DNA of 32,434 nt. It comes from a virus. Every line of letters begins with the position of its first letter. Position 1 is the stretch's first letter. Under the pieces are notes generated by a model that saw nothing but the letters and a program-made list of their open reading frames with translations, did no database searches and was not told the origin of the DNA. The position numbers and the translations under genes are program-made. The DNA is taken from positions 1 to 32,434 of the IMG/VR virus record IMGVR_UViG_3300044613_001005, one strand, 5' to 3'. Positions 22,605-31,458 of the stretch are shown here, one piece after another.

Positions 22605-22622
22605 GATTTTATAGTTTAATTG

Positions 22623-23003
22623 TTACCAACGTGCTTCAGTTCCCCGGCAATCATAATGCACAAAGGAGGGATAAACACCCACGCCGCCCTGCATCATTTT
22701 ACCATCCTTAATTAAATCCTTAATGATGTCAGCTAACTCATTCGGTGTGTACTTTGAAGTGACTAAATCTGCCGCCTTTGCCAACTTATGCTGGCTTTTC
22801 GGACTGCCACCAATAGACGCATTATAAGCCTCTGTACGATAGGCAGAATTTAAAGTGATAGGAATATCAACGAAGTCCCTAAGTGCTTGTAGCTGGGTTG
22901 CTAATAGCCTCACATTTGCTTCTAATGCTTCGGGGACTTTACTGCCATCCTTGCATTTAAACTCGCGGATGTGAAAGTTAGTAGTTAATTGTCCTGCACT
23001 CAC
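22623..23003 (-). CDS. Peptidase M15-type endolysin (D-Ala-D-Ala carboxypeptidase-like)
   Basis: 126 aa, one catalytic domain. LNSAYRTEAYNASIGGSPKSQHK gives the SxH motif with Zn ligands H72, D79 (KAADL) and H116 in VHYD. This is PF08291-like (peptidase M15A), which cleaves peptidoglycan cross-links. Starts with GTG at 23003 that overlaps the previous stop as GTGA, so it depends on upstream translation. No signal peptide, so a holin is needed for release. Confidence 0.85.
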   Translation of the reverse strand: MSAGQLTTNFHIREFKCKDGSKVPEALEANVRLLATQLQALRDFVDIPITLNSAYRTEAYNASIGGSPKSQHKLAKAADLVTSKYTPNELADIIKDLIKDGKMMQGGVGVYPSFVHYDCRGTEARW

Positions 23004-23182
23004 TTTTTCTTGCTTAAGATATTCTCAACAATCCCAATGATGAAGTCAATAATCTTGCGTTCCAATTTTGGGAACACAACTCTCAGAACCCACGATAAAA
23101 CACCTGGAACTGCTTTCTTAATTTCAGGCATGAGGTTTACTTTTACCTCGTTTTCGATAAATTCAATTTGTTCTGCTTTCAT
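23000..23182 (-). CDS. Small amphipathic hypothetical protein (60 aa)
   Basis: MKAEQIEFIENEVKVNLMPE, then SWVLRVVFPKLERKIIDFII and a Lys-rich tail. It sits between the holin candidate and endolysin genes and is coupled to both (ATGA before, GTGA after). A lysis-accessory role is possible. Confidence 0.5.
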   Translation of the reverse strand: MKAEQIEFIENEVKVNLMPEIKKAVPGVLSWVLRVVFPKLERKIIDFIIGIVENILSKKK

Positions 23183-23346
23183 GTTATTTTATTGGTTGCT
23201 TTAATATAATACCTTATGGCAAATATTCCACTGACAATAGCGACCAGAGAAGCTAATAAAGTTACTATTGGTTGTACATTTGCAATACTTAGCATTGCAC
23301 CTGATACAGAAACTACGGTCGCCAAATCGGCGTTATTATTTGTCAT
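23179..23346 (-). CDS. Holin candidate 2, short membrane protein (55 aa)
   Basis: Polar MTNNNADLATV, then TVVSVSGAMLSIANVQPIVT and LLASLVAIVSGIFAIRYYIK form one or two helices, and a basic end. The pattern is familiar from short phage holins encoded just before endolysins. The stop overlaps the next ATG as ATGA. Either this or the 73-aa protein may be the functional holin, the other an antiholin or spanin-like partner. Confidence 0.55.
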   Translation of the reverse strand: MTNNNADLATVVSVSGAMLSIANVQPIVTLLASLVAIVSGIFAIRYYIKATNKIT

Positions 23347-23509
23347 CTTTAATTTGAGGTTGTAATTGTTTAACTAATTCAGCAGCTACTGCCTTAACTT
23401 GAATGTGTGGTGCAGTTGATTCCTCAATGACTGCCAATACTGCATTCCATTCAATCGCAGTCAATTCTACTGTTAACTTTTTCGGGTCTGGTTGTTTTTC
23501 TTCTTTCAT
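23336..23509 (-). CDS. Small hypothetical protein (57 aa)
   Basis: MKEEKQPDPKKLTVELTAIE then WNAVLAVIEESTAPHIQVKA and a short tail. Helical, soluble, with a proline-rich start. It overlaps the holin gene by 11 bases and follows the fibre gene after 26 bases. Similar small proteins precede holins in Bacteroidota phages. Confidence 0.5.
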   Translation of the reverse strand: MKEEKQPDPKKLTVELTAIEWNAVLAVIEESTAPHIQVKAVAAELVKQLQPQIKDDK

Positions 23510-23534
23510 AGGGTTGTTTTTATGTCAAATATGG

Positions 23535-25295
23535 TTAATTATTGCCTTGTGTTTGTGTATTTTTTAAAATGTCTATTTCTGCTTTTAATTCCTGAATAGA
23601 CTTCACAAGCAAAGGTATTAACTCGGTATAAGAAAGCCTCAATCTTTTATCTTCATCATCATCCTCTGTAACTGCATAAGGGTAAGTCATCTGAACATCT
23701 TGAGCAATTAAAAACGCTCTTTCAACTGTTTCAAGATCTGTATTATACCTCCCGATAACTGTTCTATAATCTTTCAATGTTGTTAATGCATCCTGAATCG
23801 GTCTGATTATTGTTTTCTCGCGAATATCAGACAATGAACTCCATGAAGTACCGCCATTTGCAAGTTCAACCCCATTAGTTTGAGCAACAACCCTGATTTT
23901 AGAGGATGCCGGAGTTGATTGAATTTGAAAATAATTATTTGTGTTATCCCAAAAGATAACCGATTTGCCAGAATTGTTGTTATACCAATCTATTTGCGTG
24001 AATCGCTCACCTGCATTGTCTAATATTAATTGATTTCCGTTGGCTGCATCTATTCTTGCAGCATCATTTATCGTAACGGATTTACTAAAAGTTGATTCAC
24101 CGGTAGCTGCTATTGTCAATCTTGGAGTGCCTCCTAATATTGTGCCAGTTGCAAAGATTGAGCTTCCAACCGATTCGTGGTATAAGTCATCGTTTGCGGA
24201 ATAAACAACCGCTTTACCTACGCCTGCCTTACTCATGTATATTCCACCACCTGAAACTCCGTTTGTATTTACAAAGTTGTAATTAGTCAAGGTAAAGGGA
24301 GTTGATATTCCAACTCCAACTGCTCCGCTAAAAACGGCAGTTGTACCTGATAAAGCAGTTGCTAAAGTTATTAATCCGGTTGATCTGGTAATTGTCAAAG
24401 GTGTATCAATCAATGCACCAGCATCTGAGTATCTACGGATAAAGAAATTAGCACCAGCATCTGATCCTGATTCTGTTCCGCTGACCTCTAAGTTTATACG
24501 ATTGGAATTATCTGAACGGAATGATAAACTTTTTGCAACAGATACGTTTGCATCTAAGTTCGCAATCAGCGCAGTTGCACCTCCATCAACGTGAAATTTT
24601 GTTGTTGGATTTGCAATGCCGATTCCAAACTCCCCAGTTTGCAAAAGAGAAACCAATTCTGCAGAATTTGCCTCGCTGAAAATTCTAAATCTATGATCAG
24701 ACTGAACATTGCCAAGCGACCATTTATTTGTACCTGCACTTGCAAAACCTAAAAATCCGTTATTTGTTGATGTTCCGTTTATCCTTGCAATAATCCCAGA
24801 TCCGAAAACATCCAGCGGCGTAGTTGGCGCATTTGTTCCGATTCCTAACCTATTGTTAGTATCATCATAAAACAAGTTAGAATTGTCCTGAATTAATGCA
24901 CCCGAAGAACCGATAAATGGTAGAGATCCCAAAGTCAATGCAGTTGTAATTGTTAAGGTTGCAACCGAGCCAACTAAATTAATTGTACCATCAAATCCGT
25001 TTGCGTCACTAAATACTAAGGAGTTGATAATGTTTGGCGATAATTCAACATAAGCACTACCATTCCAGCGATATAATACGTTGGTATCTAAAGCAATGTA
25101 AATCGTATCAGCTACGCCAACCAGAGGGAAAGCCGCAAGGTTTGCGTATTCCTCCACAGTCCCGGTAAATAAAGAAGCCATCTGTGATAGCGTAATCTTT
25201 TTACTTATACCTGTTGTCGGATCTCCGATTATTGTCAAGTCATCCAGCGCTGGAGATAATTCAGTTGCTAATTGGTTTATTTTTTTCGATTCCAT
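23535..25295 (-). CDS. Tail fibre or appendage with C-terminal peptidase S74 chaperone domain
   Basis: 586 aa. The N-terminal part (INQLATELSPALDDLTIIGD) is a phage-attachment-like helix-strand. The middle has repeated GIGTNAPTTPLDVFGSG and GIGIANPTTKFHVDGG segments typical of trimeric beta fibres. The end carries SLSDIREKTIIRPIQDALTT, the S74 autocleavage site (Ser before DxR), then a helical C-terminus. The chaperone trimerises the fibre and cuts itself off. Start chosen at 25295: TAATG overlaps the upstream stop; an upstream start at 25325 is less likely. Confidence 0.8.
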   Translation of the reverse strand: MESKKINQLATELSPALDDLTIIGDPTTGISKKITLSQMASLFTGTVEEYANLAAFPLVGVADTIYIALDTNVLYRWNGSAYVELSPNIINSLVFSDANGFDGTINLVGSVATLTITTALTLGSLPFIGSSGALIQDNSNLFYDDTNNRLGIGTNAPTTPLDVFGSGIIARINGTSTNNGFLGFASAGTNKWSLGNVQSDHRFRIFSEANSAELVSLLQTGEFGIGIANPTTKFHVDGGATALIANLDANVSVAKSLSFRSDNSNRINLEVSGTESGSDAGANFFIRRYSDAGALIDTPLTITRSTGLITLATALSGTTAVFSGAVGVGISTPFTLTNYNFVNTNGVSGGGIYMSKAGVGKAVVYSANDDLYHESVGSSIFATGTILGGTPRLTIAATGESTFSKSVTINDAARIDAANGNQLILDNAGERFTQIDWYNNNSGKSVIFWDNTNNYFQIQSTPASSKIRVVAQTNGVELANGGTSWSSLSDIREKTIIRPIQDALTTLKDYRTVIGRYNTDLETVERAFLIAQDVQMTYPYAVTEDDDEDKRLRLSYTELIPLLVKSIQELKAEIDILKNTQTQGNN

Positions 25296-25744
25296 TAAAA
25301 TTGATAATTTGAAGGTACTTGACATCTATCATTTAAGAACGGCACAGTTAAGGTAGTATCTAACTTTACACCGGCTAATAAATCGGGATCACTTTCTGTA
25401 AAAAAACTTAAAGGCATATTTGTTGAAGGCGTCCAGGTTACTATTGAATAATCCTCTGGGTATCTCAACTGCGCAACAATATCCCCGGATACTTGTGTCA
25501 TGTCTGATAAAACTTCCGTTTCGTTTGTTTCTTCCATCAGCATCCGATCCATAAAGTACATACTAAACGAATATGCTATTTCTTTTGCGCCTATGGTTGC
25601 ACCAGTCAAAGTAAAAAACATAGCCGGGTAAGTGACCTCACCATTGCTCAACCTCTCCCATACATCACCGAAATAAACAAAATTAATTTGTTCGTGATCG
25701 TTTCCCAGTTTGGTTAACTCTTTTACTATCTGATTTAACGTCAT
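25295..25744 (-). CDS. Tail terminator or head completion protein (149 aa)
   Basis: MTLNQIVKELTKLGNDHEQI, FVYFGDVWERLSNGEVTYPA, then YFMDRMLMEETNETEVLSDM. The FGDVxxxL-Y-P-A and the NETEVLSD motifs belong to a tail-terminator-like family in Bacteroidota phages. Probably closes the tail tube at the head end. The stop overlaps the fibre start. Confidence 0.55.
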   Translation of the reverse strand: MTLNQIVKELTKLGNDHEQINFVYFGDVWERLSNGEVTYPAMFFTLTGATIGAKEIAYSFSMYFMDRMLMEETNETEVLSDMTQVSGDIVAQLRYPEDYSIVTWTPSTNMPLSFFTESDPDLLAGVKLDTTLTVPFLNDRCQVPSNYQF

Positions 25745-25811
25745 TTTTTTTAGATTTTTCTAAATAAACTTTTAGCTTATTTTGATTTTTGAAATTTATT
25801 TCCTTGCTCAT
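25683..25811 (-). CDS. Possible small basic ORF (42 aa)
   Basis: MSKEINFKNQNKLKVYLEKS begins directly after the adaptor stop (TAA ATG). It overlaps the 149-aa gene by 62 bases in another frame, which is a lot. Lys/Asn-rich; may be noncoding. Confidence 0.3.
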   Translation of the reverse strand: MSKEINFKNQNKLKVYLEKSKKNDVKSDSKRVNQTGKRSRTN

Positions 25812-26411
25812 TTAACAACATCCTATATTTCCCTGATAACGTTCTTCAAAAGTTTTCCTGCGCTTACCATCCTCCATATAATCATCATTACAACAAGCAT
25901 CACCCAGATACATGCTGACTGTGTAACCTTCGTTATCAGGTTTAATCGAATCAATACCAGAACCAAAATTTAAATAATTAGGATACAAAACATTGTTCTG
26001 CTTTAGGTATTTAATCAATCTTTGCTTATAAAATTCCGCCCTCGCCTTGTATCTATTTGCAACATCAATCATGTCCTGCATTGAAGGCGATTCCTGATTT
26101 TCGCCAGTCTTTCTTAAAAGTCCTTTATTGTAAAATTGAAACGATAACCCTTGTGGCAATTCCGACATCACAAAATAAATCAAGCAATCCACAATGTAAT
26201 CATCAAGCAAAGTTGTTTGAAGCTGGGTATAAGTGGCCGCCTCGACCGCAGTTTGTAATTCGTTGTATAATGCTGAACCTAATGCCGGCAGAATGTACAT
26301 ATCCTGAGCAGTCTTAATCTCAGGCAGAACTAATTTCTCATCTACGTTTGCATGTAAGCCAGTTCTATCTTTGATTGATTGAACGGAAATAAATAATGTA
26401 TTCTTGCTCAT
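25812..26411 (-). CDS. Head-tail adaptor candidate (199 aa)
   Basis: MSKNTLFISVQSIKDRTGLH ... KLVLPEIKTAQDMYILPALG is the signature of a gp6-like connector family: a DExK-poor, helical adaptor with ILPALG. It follows the portal gene with an ATGA overlap, as adaptors do. Cys-rich end CCNDDYMEDGKRR...GCC is unusual. Confidence 0.6.
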   Translation of the reverse strand: MSKNTLFISVQSIKDRTGLHANVDEKLVLPEIKTAQDMYILPALGSALYNELQTAVEAATYTQLQTTLLDDYIVDCLIYFVMSELPQGLSFQFYNKGLLRKTGENQESPSMQDMIDVANRYKARAEFYKQRLIKYLKQNNVLYPNYLNFGSGIDSIKPDNEGYTVSMYLGDACCNDDYMEDGKRRKTFEERYQGNIGCC

Positions 26412-28204
26412 TTTCTTGTAACTATATTAGAAACCCATTGATGTCTGCAACTCGGACTGTGTTCATTAGTTCCTGGCTCTGTGTACCAACCGCCTCGACG
26501 ATCCCAGACTGAATAACCTAATCTTGCGCTTAGGCTTTCAATTTCTGAACGTGAATACATTTTATCGGCTTCCAACAAAGCCACACAAAACGGCCTGCTT
26601 GTTTTCTTATCTCGGTTATTGAATCCTTTTTTCCATTCATAGGAATATCTAATTAAAATCTCTTTTGTTTGCGGCTTGACCTTTAAGAGAATATCTGCCA
26701 GCGGCTCTGTTAAAATATGCTCTGTGATTGTGTTTTCATCAATGCCCTCTCCGATAACATACTCATTCACTTGCACGTATCCGTTATCAACAAGTGATTT
26801 GATCACCAAATTAATCGTATCAACGCTTTGATCTAAAGTTGTTGCTAATACTTCCGGAGTAATGCGCTTATCCTTTGACATTAAGTCCAAAACATTCGCT
26901 TGTAACTGATTTACCTCAGCAAACATTTGATGCTCTGAATCATCGTCAAACCTTTCCTTTTGCTTCCAAATATTAAACCCTTGCTTTGCTTCGCCAAACT
27001 CAAAAAATGCGCTGAAATCGTCTGAGAATTGCTCTGCTTGGACTACCCGAACTGTATCCTCTACTGGTTGGTATTTGCTCATGTCAATTCCTGCCTTCTC
27101 CAATAACCACTCTTTAGGTGCAATTTCTTTAAGCAAGTTTTCGGTAAACTCTAAACCGATCGGCTCAGTCGGGATGATGCTTAATTCAGGTTCTGCAATA
27201 CCACGATATTTAAAAAGCATATTGAAAACACTTTCTAAGTGCATCTGCTTACTATTTACATACGTATTTTTGAAAATCTCGTAACCATCTCGCATCTCTG
27301 AACGTGCACCCAACTTCCCAGCCTCAGCAATACCAAAAATCGAAGGAGTTGTGATCTGGTGACCGCTGAAAATATTAGTCTGAATCAATGAATCTACTCT
27401 GCCAAAATCCTCCTTAGTAATATCCGAAGTTCCAAGATCATCAACTATTGGCTTTCTCGCACTATCGTTTACGAACGCTAAAATGAATTTCTTTCCATCG
27501 GATCCCGAAAATCTGTTTGTGAAACGCTTTTCAATGTTTCTTTTCTCCTCATCCGAAGGCTCTCCGTTTGGTAAAGTAATTAGTTTACTTGCAGAAAAAC
27601 CAGTCTGAGCATTACCCAAAACGTGCTTAGATATTTCGATATCTGATTCAATATAATTAAGCGCACCGAAGTAACCCGGCAAAGAATAAAAACCCATATT
27701 CGGTCTGTATTCCTTGATATAAAGAATCTGTTTTCCGTTTGGAATAGCTGGATTAAATGCTGGATAAACTTGCGGCTTTTCCAGACGATCAGTCCATTCT
27801 TCTTTATACCAAAATTGTGTGTTGTCCTTATTTGTTCTGATCTTGGTATAATCGCAATGCCAAATCTCTGATAATTGCCCGGTCGCTGAAAAGATAATCT
27901 CTAAATAATAACCGCCGAATAATTCCGCATCTAAAGAAACCTTCCTTGTCAAATCATTTAGGCTTTCCATTCGATTGACTTTCTCAATGAATGGCTCTGC
28001 TGCTTCGCTACCTTTCCAGCCATTTGCTGAAATATAATGCACCTTGCTTTTAATGATCGCATTATGCTTTGCAGACTTGTTGAAAAGATCAACTAAATAA
28101 TTTGGGTAATCGTTACGATCTCCGTATTGAATATAACCCTCGCCTTTCTTTTCTTTAAATTCTGGTTGCCTTGCCTCCGCAAATGTGACTACTCTTAGAT
28201 CCAT
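26408..28204 (-). CDS. Portal protein with C-terminal extension
   Basis: 598 aa. The body (SKVHYISANGWKGS, YYLEIIFSATGQLSEIWHCD, GAEAGKLGARSEM-like helix, ESVFNMLFKYRG) has the usual portal layout with ITTPSIFGIAEAGKLGARSE for the stem and crown. After about 400 come a helix-rich, winged-helix-like region and a conserved end SRPFCVALLEADKMYSRSEI ... GYSVWDRRGGWYTEPGTNEH ... CRHQW. That end is found fused to or beside portals in Bacteroidota phages. It follows, not precedes, the capsid gene. Confidence 0.8.
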   Translation of the reverse strand: MDLRVVTFAEARQPEFKEKKGEGYIQYGDRNDYPNYLVDLFNKSAKHNAIIKSKVHYISANGWKGSEAAEPFIEKVNRMESLNDLTRKVSLDAELFGGYYLEIIFSATGQLSEIWHCDYTKIRTNKDNTQFWYKEEWTDRLEKPQVYPAFNPAIPNGKQILYIKEYRPNMGFYSLPGYFGALNYIESDIEISKHVLGNAQTGFSASKLITLPNGEPSDEEKRNIEKRFTNRFSGSDGKKFILAFVNDSARKPIVDDLGTSDITKEDFGRVDSLIQTNIFSGHQITTPSIFGIAEAGKLGARSEMRDGYEIFKNTYVNSKQMHLESVFNMLFKYRGIAEPELSIIPTEPIGLEFTENLLKEIAPKEWLLEKAGIDMSKYQPVEDTVRVVQAEQFSDDFSAFFEFGEAKQGFNIWKQKERFDDDSEHQMFAEVNQLQANVLDLMSKDKRITPEVLATTLDQSVDTINLVIKSLVDNGYVQVNEYVIGEGIDENTITEHILTEPLADILLKVKPQTKEILIRYSYEWKKGFNNRDKKTSRPFCVALLEADKMYSRSEIESLSARLGYSVWDRRGGWYTEPGTNEHSPSCRHQWVSNIVTRK

Positions 28205-28579
28205 TTATTGTCTGATTTTGTAAGTATCTGTTGTTGTATATTCTGTGAACTCAAAAGCAGTTCCAACTAATTCCATAATGCCTGATTCAAGCATATTTAA
28301 TCCTGCAGGGTTTAGGTTGCTTGTGCTTGCTTGCTCATAAATTTGATAATCATATTGACCATTTAAAGCATTTGCAAAATTAGTATTTGTAACAAAGCTA
28401 AACTCATTGTACCGATCCTTGTAAACGCTTAAATCGGTATTGTTTAACCTCACAAATTTAATCTCTGTATTTGCGCTTCGATTCGTGAACACAAATAAAT
28501 AATTCGGGTTAGTCAATAACTGCTTTTCAGTCAATGTCAATATAACTAAATGTGTTTGTCCTTTCGTTAACCTGATCAT
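28205..28579 (-). CDS. Hypothetical virion protein (124 aa)
   Basis: MIRLTKGQTHLVILTLTEKQ, then a beta-strand-rich body (NPNYLFVFTNRSANTEIKFV). A longer frame exists, but its extra residues run through the terminator at 28617-28645, so ATG 28579 is used. The MIRLTKGQ start is common to small proteins in this position in Bacteroidota phages. Confidence 0.6.
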   Translation of the reverse strand: MIRLTKGQTHLVILTLTEKQLLTNPNYLFVFTNRSANTEIKFVRLNNTDLSVYKDRYNEFSFVTNTNFANALNGQYDYQIYEQASTSNLNPAGLNMLESGIMELVGTAFEFTEYTTTDTYKIRQ

Positions 28580-28616
28580 ATAACTAAATAGCAAATCAAT
28601 GTAAAAATTACAAAAT

Positions 28617-28645
28617 AAAAAAACCGCTGACCAACTGATCAACGG
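28617..28645 (-). terminator. Rho-independent terminator after the candidate tail tube gene
   Basis: CCGTTGA-TCAGTTGG-TCAGCGG (7-bp stem with one T-G pair) followed by seven T on the minus strand. It ends the capsid transcript 24 bases after the tail tube stop. Portal genes need their own promoter or readthrough. Confidence 0.8.
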
Positions 28646-28668
28646 CTTCCCCAAACACTAATGAAAAA

Positions 28669-29190
28669 TTATACTCCCGGAGTTTCTAAAGCATTGTAAA
28701 CAGTTGAAGTCACACTTGGTGCTAATGCTGGTTCTGAACCAGTAAAAGTCAAAGTAAATCCACTTCTATCGCCTTGTGCAGTTCCGGTTGAAGCTGCGTT
28801 TGCAGTCATATCAATACCTCGTGTTTTACCTAAGTACCAATATATTCCGTTGCTATCTTTTGCAACTGCAACCAAAGAGTTTTGTGCTAATAATAGCAAC
28901 TCATTTCTTGTATTCGTTTGTAGCTTATTTAAAATGATCTGCAATTCTTGACCATAGAAAACAGTTCCGTTTGCAACAGAAGCAGTCATTGTCTGGTTAA
29001 ACATTGAAGTGTCTTTCACTAAAGCATACTTCCAGAAACGTTTTCCAGCAGCCTTAGTCAATGCAGTTATTACACCACTTGCTTCGGTTGTTGTTGTTAC
29101 GTTTGCTGCTTCTGTGAAATATACTTCGACAATGCCTCCAAGACTATCTCTACAATCTAAGCTATATCCTTGTGTTAATGCGCATGGCAT
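28669..29190 (-). CDS. Candidate major tail tube protein (173 aa)
   Basis: MPCALTQGYSLDCRDSLGGI, mostly beta-rich, GKRFWKYALVKDTSMFNQT, and FTLTFTGSEPALAPSV at the C-terminus. Length and beta-rich composition fit a tube subunit, and the capsid neighbour and its own terminator suggest high expression. Alternatively a head-decoration or completion protein. Not an exact match to any family I can name. Confidence 0.5.
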   Translation of the reverse strand: MPCALTQGYSLDCRDSLGGIVEVYFTEAANVTTTTEASGVITALTKAAGKRFWKYALVKDTSMFNQTMTASVANGTVFYGQELQIILNKLQTNTRNELLLLAQNSLVAVAKDSNGIYWYLGKTRGIDMTANAASTGTAQGDRSGFTLTFTGSEPALAPSVTSTVYNALETPGV

Positions 29191-29209
29191 AATATTGAAA
29201 TTTAAATTT

Positions 29210-29236
29210 AAAAAATTAGAGGGTTTTTACACCCTC
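29210..29236 (-). terminator. Weak intrinsic terminator between capsid and tail tube candidate genes
   Basis: GAGGG-TGTAAAAA-CCCTC (5-bp stem) followed by TAATTTTTT, five bases after the capsid stop. A partial terminator here would lower downstream expression relative to the capsid. Confidence 0.6.
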
Positions 29237-29241
29237 GTTAA

Positions 29242-30204
29242 TTATGATAAAATGAACTTTACGATTTCATCTGGGAAAGCTACGTTTGTTCCCATTTTGA
29301 ACTCAGATACAAAACGAACCTGATCTGCTTCCTTTGCGTAGAAGATTTCGAATTTATCTTCTTCGTTCAAAAGGTCAGTTCCTAAAAATAGGTTACTAAG
29401 TCTCAAAGCATAAATCTTATTCGTTCCGTTCAATCCTGCCAAAGCGATAACCTTGATTGGAGTTCCCGGCAATACAAATTCAGAATCAGCCTTTCCGTCA
29501 AAAGAGTAGTTAAACATATTAGCATTTTTCAATGCAATAGTGTATGTTCTGAATACATCTTGACCGCAGAAGATAGTCATGTCATCAGCAGCTACTACCT
29601 GAGCAGGAATTGCTTTGTAAACACCATCAAAAATTGAAACTACGTTTGTAGCAATGATTCCAGTTGCAGCACTAATTGGCGCAGTTGCAATAAAAGTTGC
29701 AGAGTTTGCAGCTACTGGTCCAGTTGCAGCACCGATCAATTTAACTAAACCATCAAACTTGTTAAGGTTTACGTTAACTGAATCAGTATCTCCCTGCCAT
29801 AATGCAGTTTCCAACTGAGCAGCGATTGTCTTTGCCTTCTTATCGGCAAATTCTTGCTCAAATGGAATAGAATCATACATTGAACCAGTAGGCAATGCCT
29901 TCTGCAAGTATTTAGATTCTAAGTCTTTTGGACAAAGTGCCTCATTTACTTTTATCTTACCAACTGTTACAGTTCTCTGAGTAAAAGTTGTTGAACCTGA
30001 TGCAGTAAATCCGCAGCTACCACCAGCTTGGAATATTGCGTCTGTGTCCATTATATTGATTGTCTCCGCGCTTTTCACGCCAATCATTACGTTTCCTGCG
30101 CTCTTAATTAAAGCGGCAGTTTTTGCTCCTAAAACTGAATCCGTTACCAGTAAGGCTTCGTTTTGCTCGGTATAAGCGGCTAAGGTTGATACGTCAAATG
30201 CCAT
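29242..30204 (-). CDS. Major capsid protein
   Basis: 320 aa. MAFDVSTLAAYTEQNEALLV starts a helical N-arm; the core continues with VGKIKVNEALCPKDLESKYL, the E-loop-like GSMYDSIPFEQEFADKKAKT, and a beta-rich C-terminal part (EIFYAKEADQVRFVSEFKMG). Family-level similarity to Bacteroidota phage HK97-fold capsid proteins; no maturation cleavage site is evident. Follows the protease and scaffold genes, as expected. Confidence 0.82.
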   Translation of the reverse strand: MAFDVSTLAAYTEQNEALLVTDSVLGAKTAALIKSAGNVMIGVKSAETINIMDTDAIFQAGGSCGFTASGSTTFTQRTVTVGKIKVNEALCPKDLESKYLQKALPTGSMYDSIPFEQEFADKKAKTIAAQLETALWQGDTDSVNVNLNKFDGLVKLIGAATGPVAANSATFIATAPISAATGIIATNVVSIFDGVYKAIPAQVVAADDMTIFCGQDVFRTYTIALKNANMFNYSFDGKADSEFVLPGTPIKVIALAGLNGTNKIYALRLSNLFLGTDLLNEEDKFEIFYAKEADQVRFVSEFKMGTNVAFPDEIVKFILS

Positions 30205-30216
30205 CGTTTTTTATTT

Positions 30217-30795
30217 TTATTTGTTTAAAATTGCTTGTCTATACTTGTTAATTCTTTCTTCTTTTATACTGTTTGTTTTTACAAATTCAGTAAAGCTATT
30301 TGGTTTTTTAATTGGATCTTCTGTCGGAGCTTTTGAAATTGATTCAATCAAATCAGCTACTTGTTGAAATCCCTGCTTTACCTTGTTTTCAAGTTCAGCA
30401 ATCTTTGCATCATTTGCCTTGATTAATTCTGAAATCACCTCATTAAATGCCTCAGCCATTTCTTCCTCCTTCTTCTTATCGTAACCAGCCTCAACATCAA
30501 CCTCTGGACTTGCTTCAACTACCTTAGTTTCGATTGCGGTAATCATACCATTTTCATCTAAGGTAATTTCCGTTCCATCCATTAATTCATGATCTCCAAC
30601 TGGTGCTGGGTTGCCTTCAAGCGTTACCAAACCGCCAATCTCTAAAGCTGAAATCTCAACTTTAGTGCCATCCATTAAAGAATACTCTGCCATTTCAACC
30701 TTAGTTTCTTTCATCGGATCAACTTCTGCTTCAACTGGCAAAATGTTGTCATCAAACAACGCCTTTATTTTTAAAATTGCTTCTTGTGCGTTCAT
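30217..30795 (-). CDS. Scaffold or capsid-assembly protein (192 aa)
   Basis: Acidic beta-rich N-terminal half with two copies of a LMDGT-x-(E/I) element (EYSLMDGTKVEISALE and HELMDGTEITLDENG), then a coiled coil (AKIAELENKVKQGFQQVADL) and a basic C-terminus with FVKTNSIKEERINKYRQ. Such proteins between protease and capsid guide shell assembly and are usually degraded. No enzymatic motif. Confidence 0.65.
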   Translation of the reverse strand: MNAQEAILKIKALFDDNILPVEAEVDPMKETKVEMAEYSLMDGTKVEISALEIGGLVTLEGNPAPVGDHELMDGTEITLDENGMITAIETKVVEASPEVDVEAGYDKKKEEEMAEAFNEVISELIKANDAKIAELENKVKQGFQQVADLIESISKAPTEDPIKKPNSFTEFVKTNSIKEERINKYRQAILNK

Positions 30796-30830
30796 ACTTT
30801 TTATTTAAATAGTTAAAAATTGATTCTTTA

Positions 30831-31424
30831 TCACTTAACTTCTGATAATATTTTCTTGATTGCATCCATTAATGATGCGGCTTGATTTACCTCTTTTGGT
30901 TTATAACTGAATAATCCCTCAACGCTAAATCCCATGATCTCGCCACTTTTTACTTTTGCCCATGCTTCGTCATTTTCCACAATCATCGAACCGAACCAGC
31001 TACCCTCTGGTGCATCTTCAAAACCTTTCATCGGCATAATACCTCTGGAAGAATCTGATATAAAACTTTCAAATAAGGTAACGCCCTCAAATTGTTGATT
31101 GGAATTGTGCATTAAATTCACGTTGCTTTGGAATCCCTTTTTGAAAAATTTCTGCACAATCTTGATAATAGTGTTCGCACTAAAAGCCACGTAATAATCA
31201 CCATAAGTATTATCAGATCTAAAAATAGGCGTATCAGCCAACATAATAGCCCCAGAAATAATGCGGCGATCTTCATTAGTGACTTCAAATTTTTGAGTTT
31301 TGTTAAATGCATTCCAATTCCTTTGTATTGCCGGGCGATCTACCAATGCGATAAAATCGACTTGTGAATCATCTTCAATGCTATCCGTAATGTCAAGCAT
31401 ATAAATAGGGATTTCAGTATTCAT
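30831..31424 (-). CDS. Prohead protease, XkdF-like
   Basis: 197 aa. VDFIALVDRPAIQRNWNAFN, then RRIISGAIMLADTPIFRSDN, FQSNVNLMHNSNQQFEGVTL and SWFGSMIVENDEAWAKVKSG, ending with IMGFSVEGLFSYKP. This is the XkdF-type putative serine protease layout with H of LMHN and a Ser in the GFSVEG turn. It removes scaffold and capsid N-termini. Confidence 0.78.
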   Translation of the reverse strand: MNTEIPIYMLDITDSIEDDSQVDFIALVDRPAIQRNWNAFNKTQKFEVTNEDRRIISGAIMLADTPIFRSDNTYGDYYVAFSANTIIKIVQKFFKKGFQSNVNLMHNSNQQFEGVTLFESFISDSSRGIMPMKGFEDAPEGSWFGSMIVENDEAWAKVKSGEIMGFSVEGLFSYKPKEVNQAASLMDAIKKILSEVK

Positions 31425-31458
31425 ATTTATAAATAGCTTTTATTTAAAAGTTTATCAT

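Noticed and set aside
28580-28654. Longer N-terminus for the 124-aa protein
   Set aside because: The added codons translate the terminator hairpin and its T run; ATG 28579 fits better.
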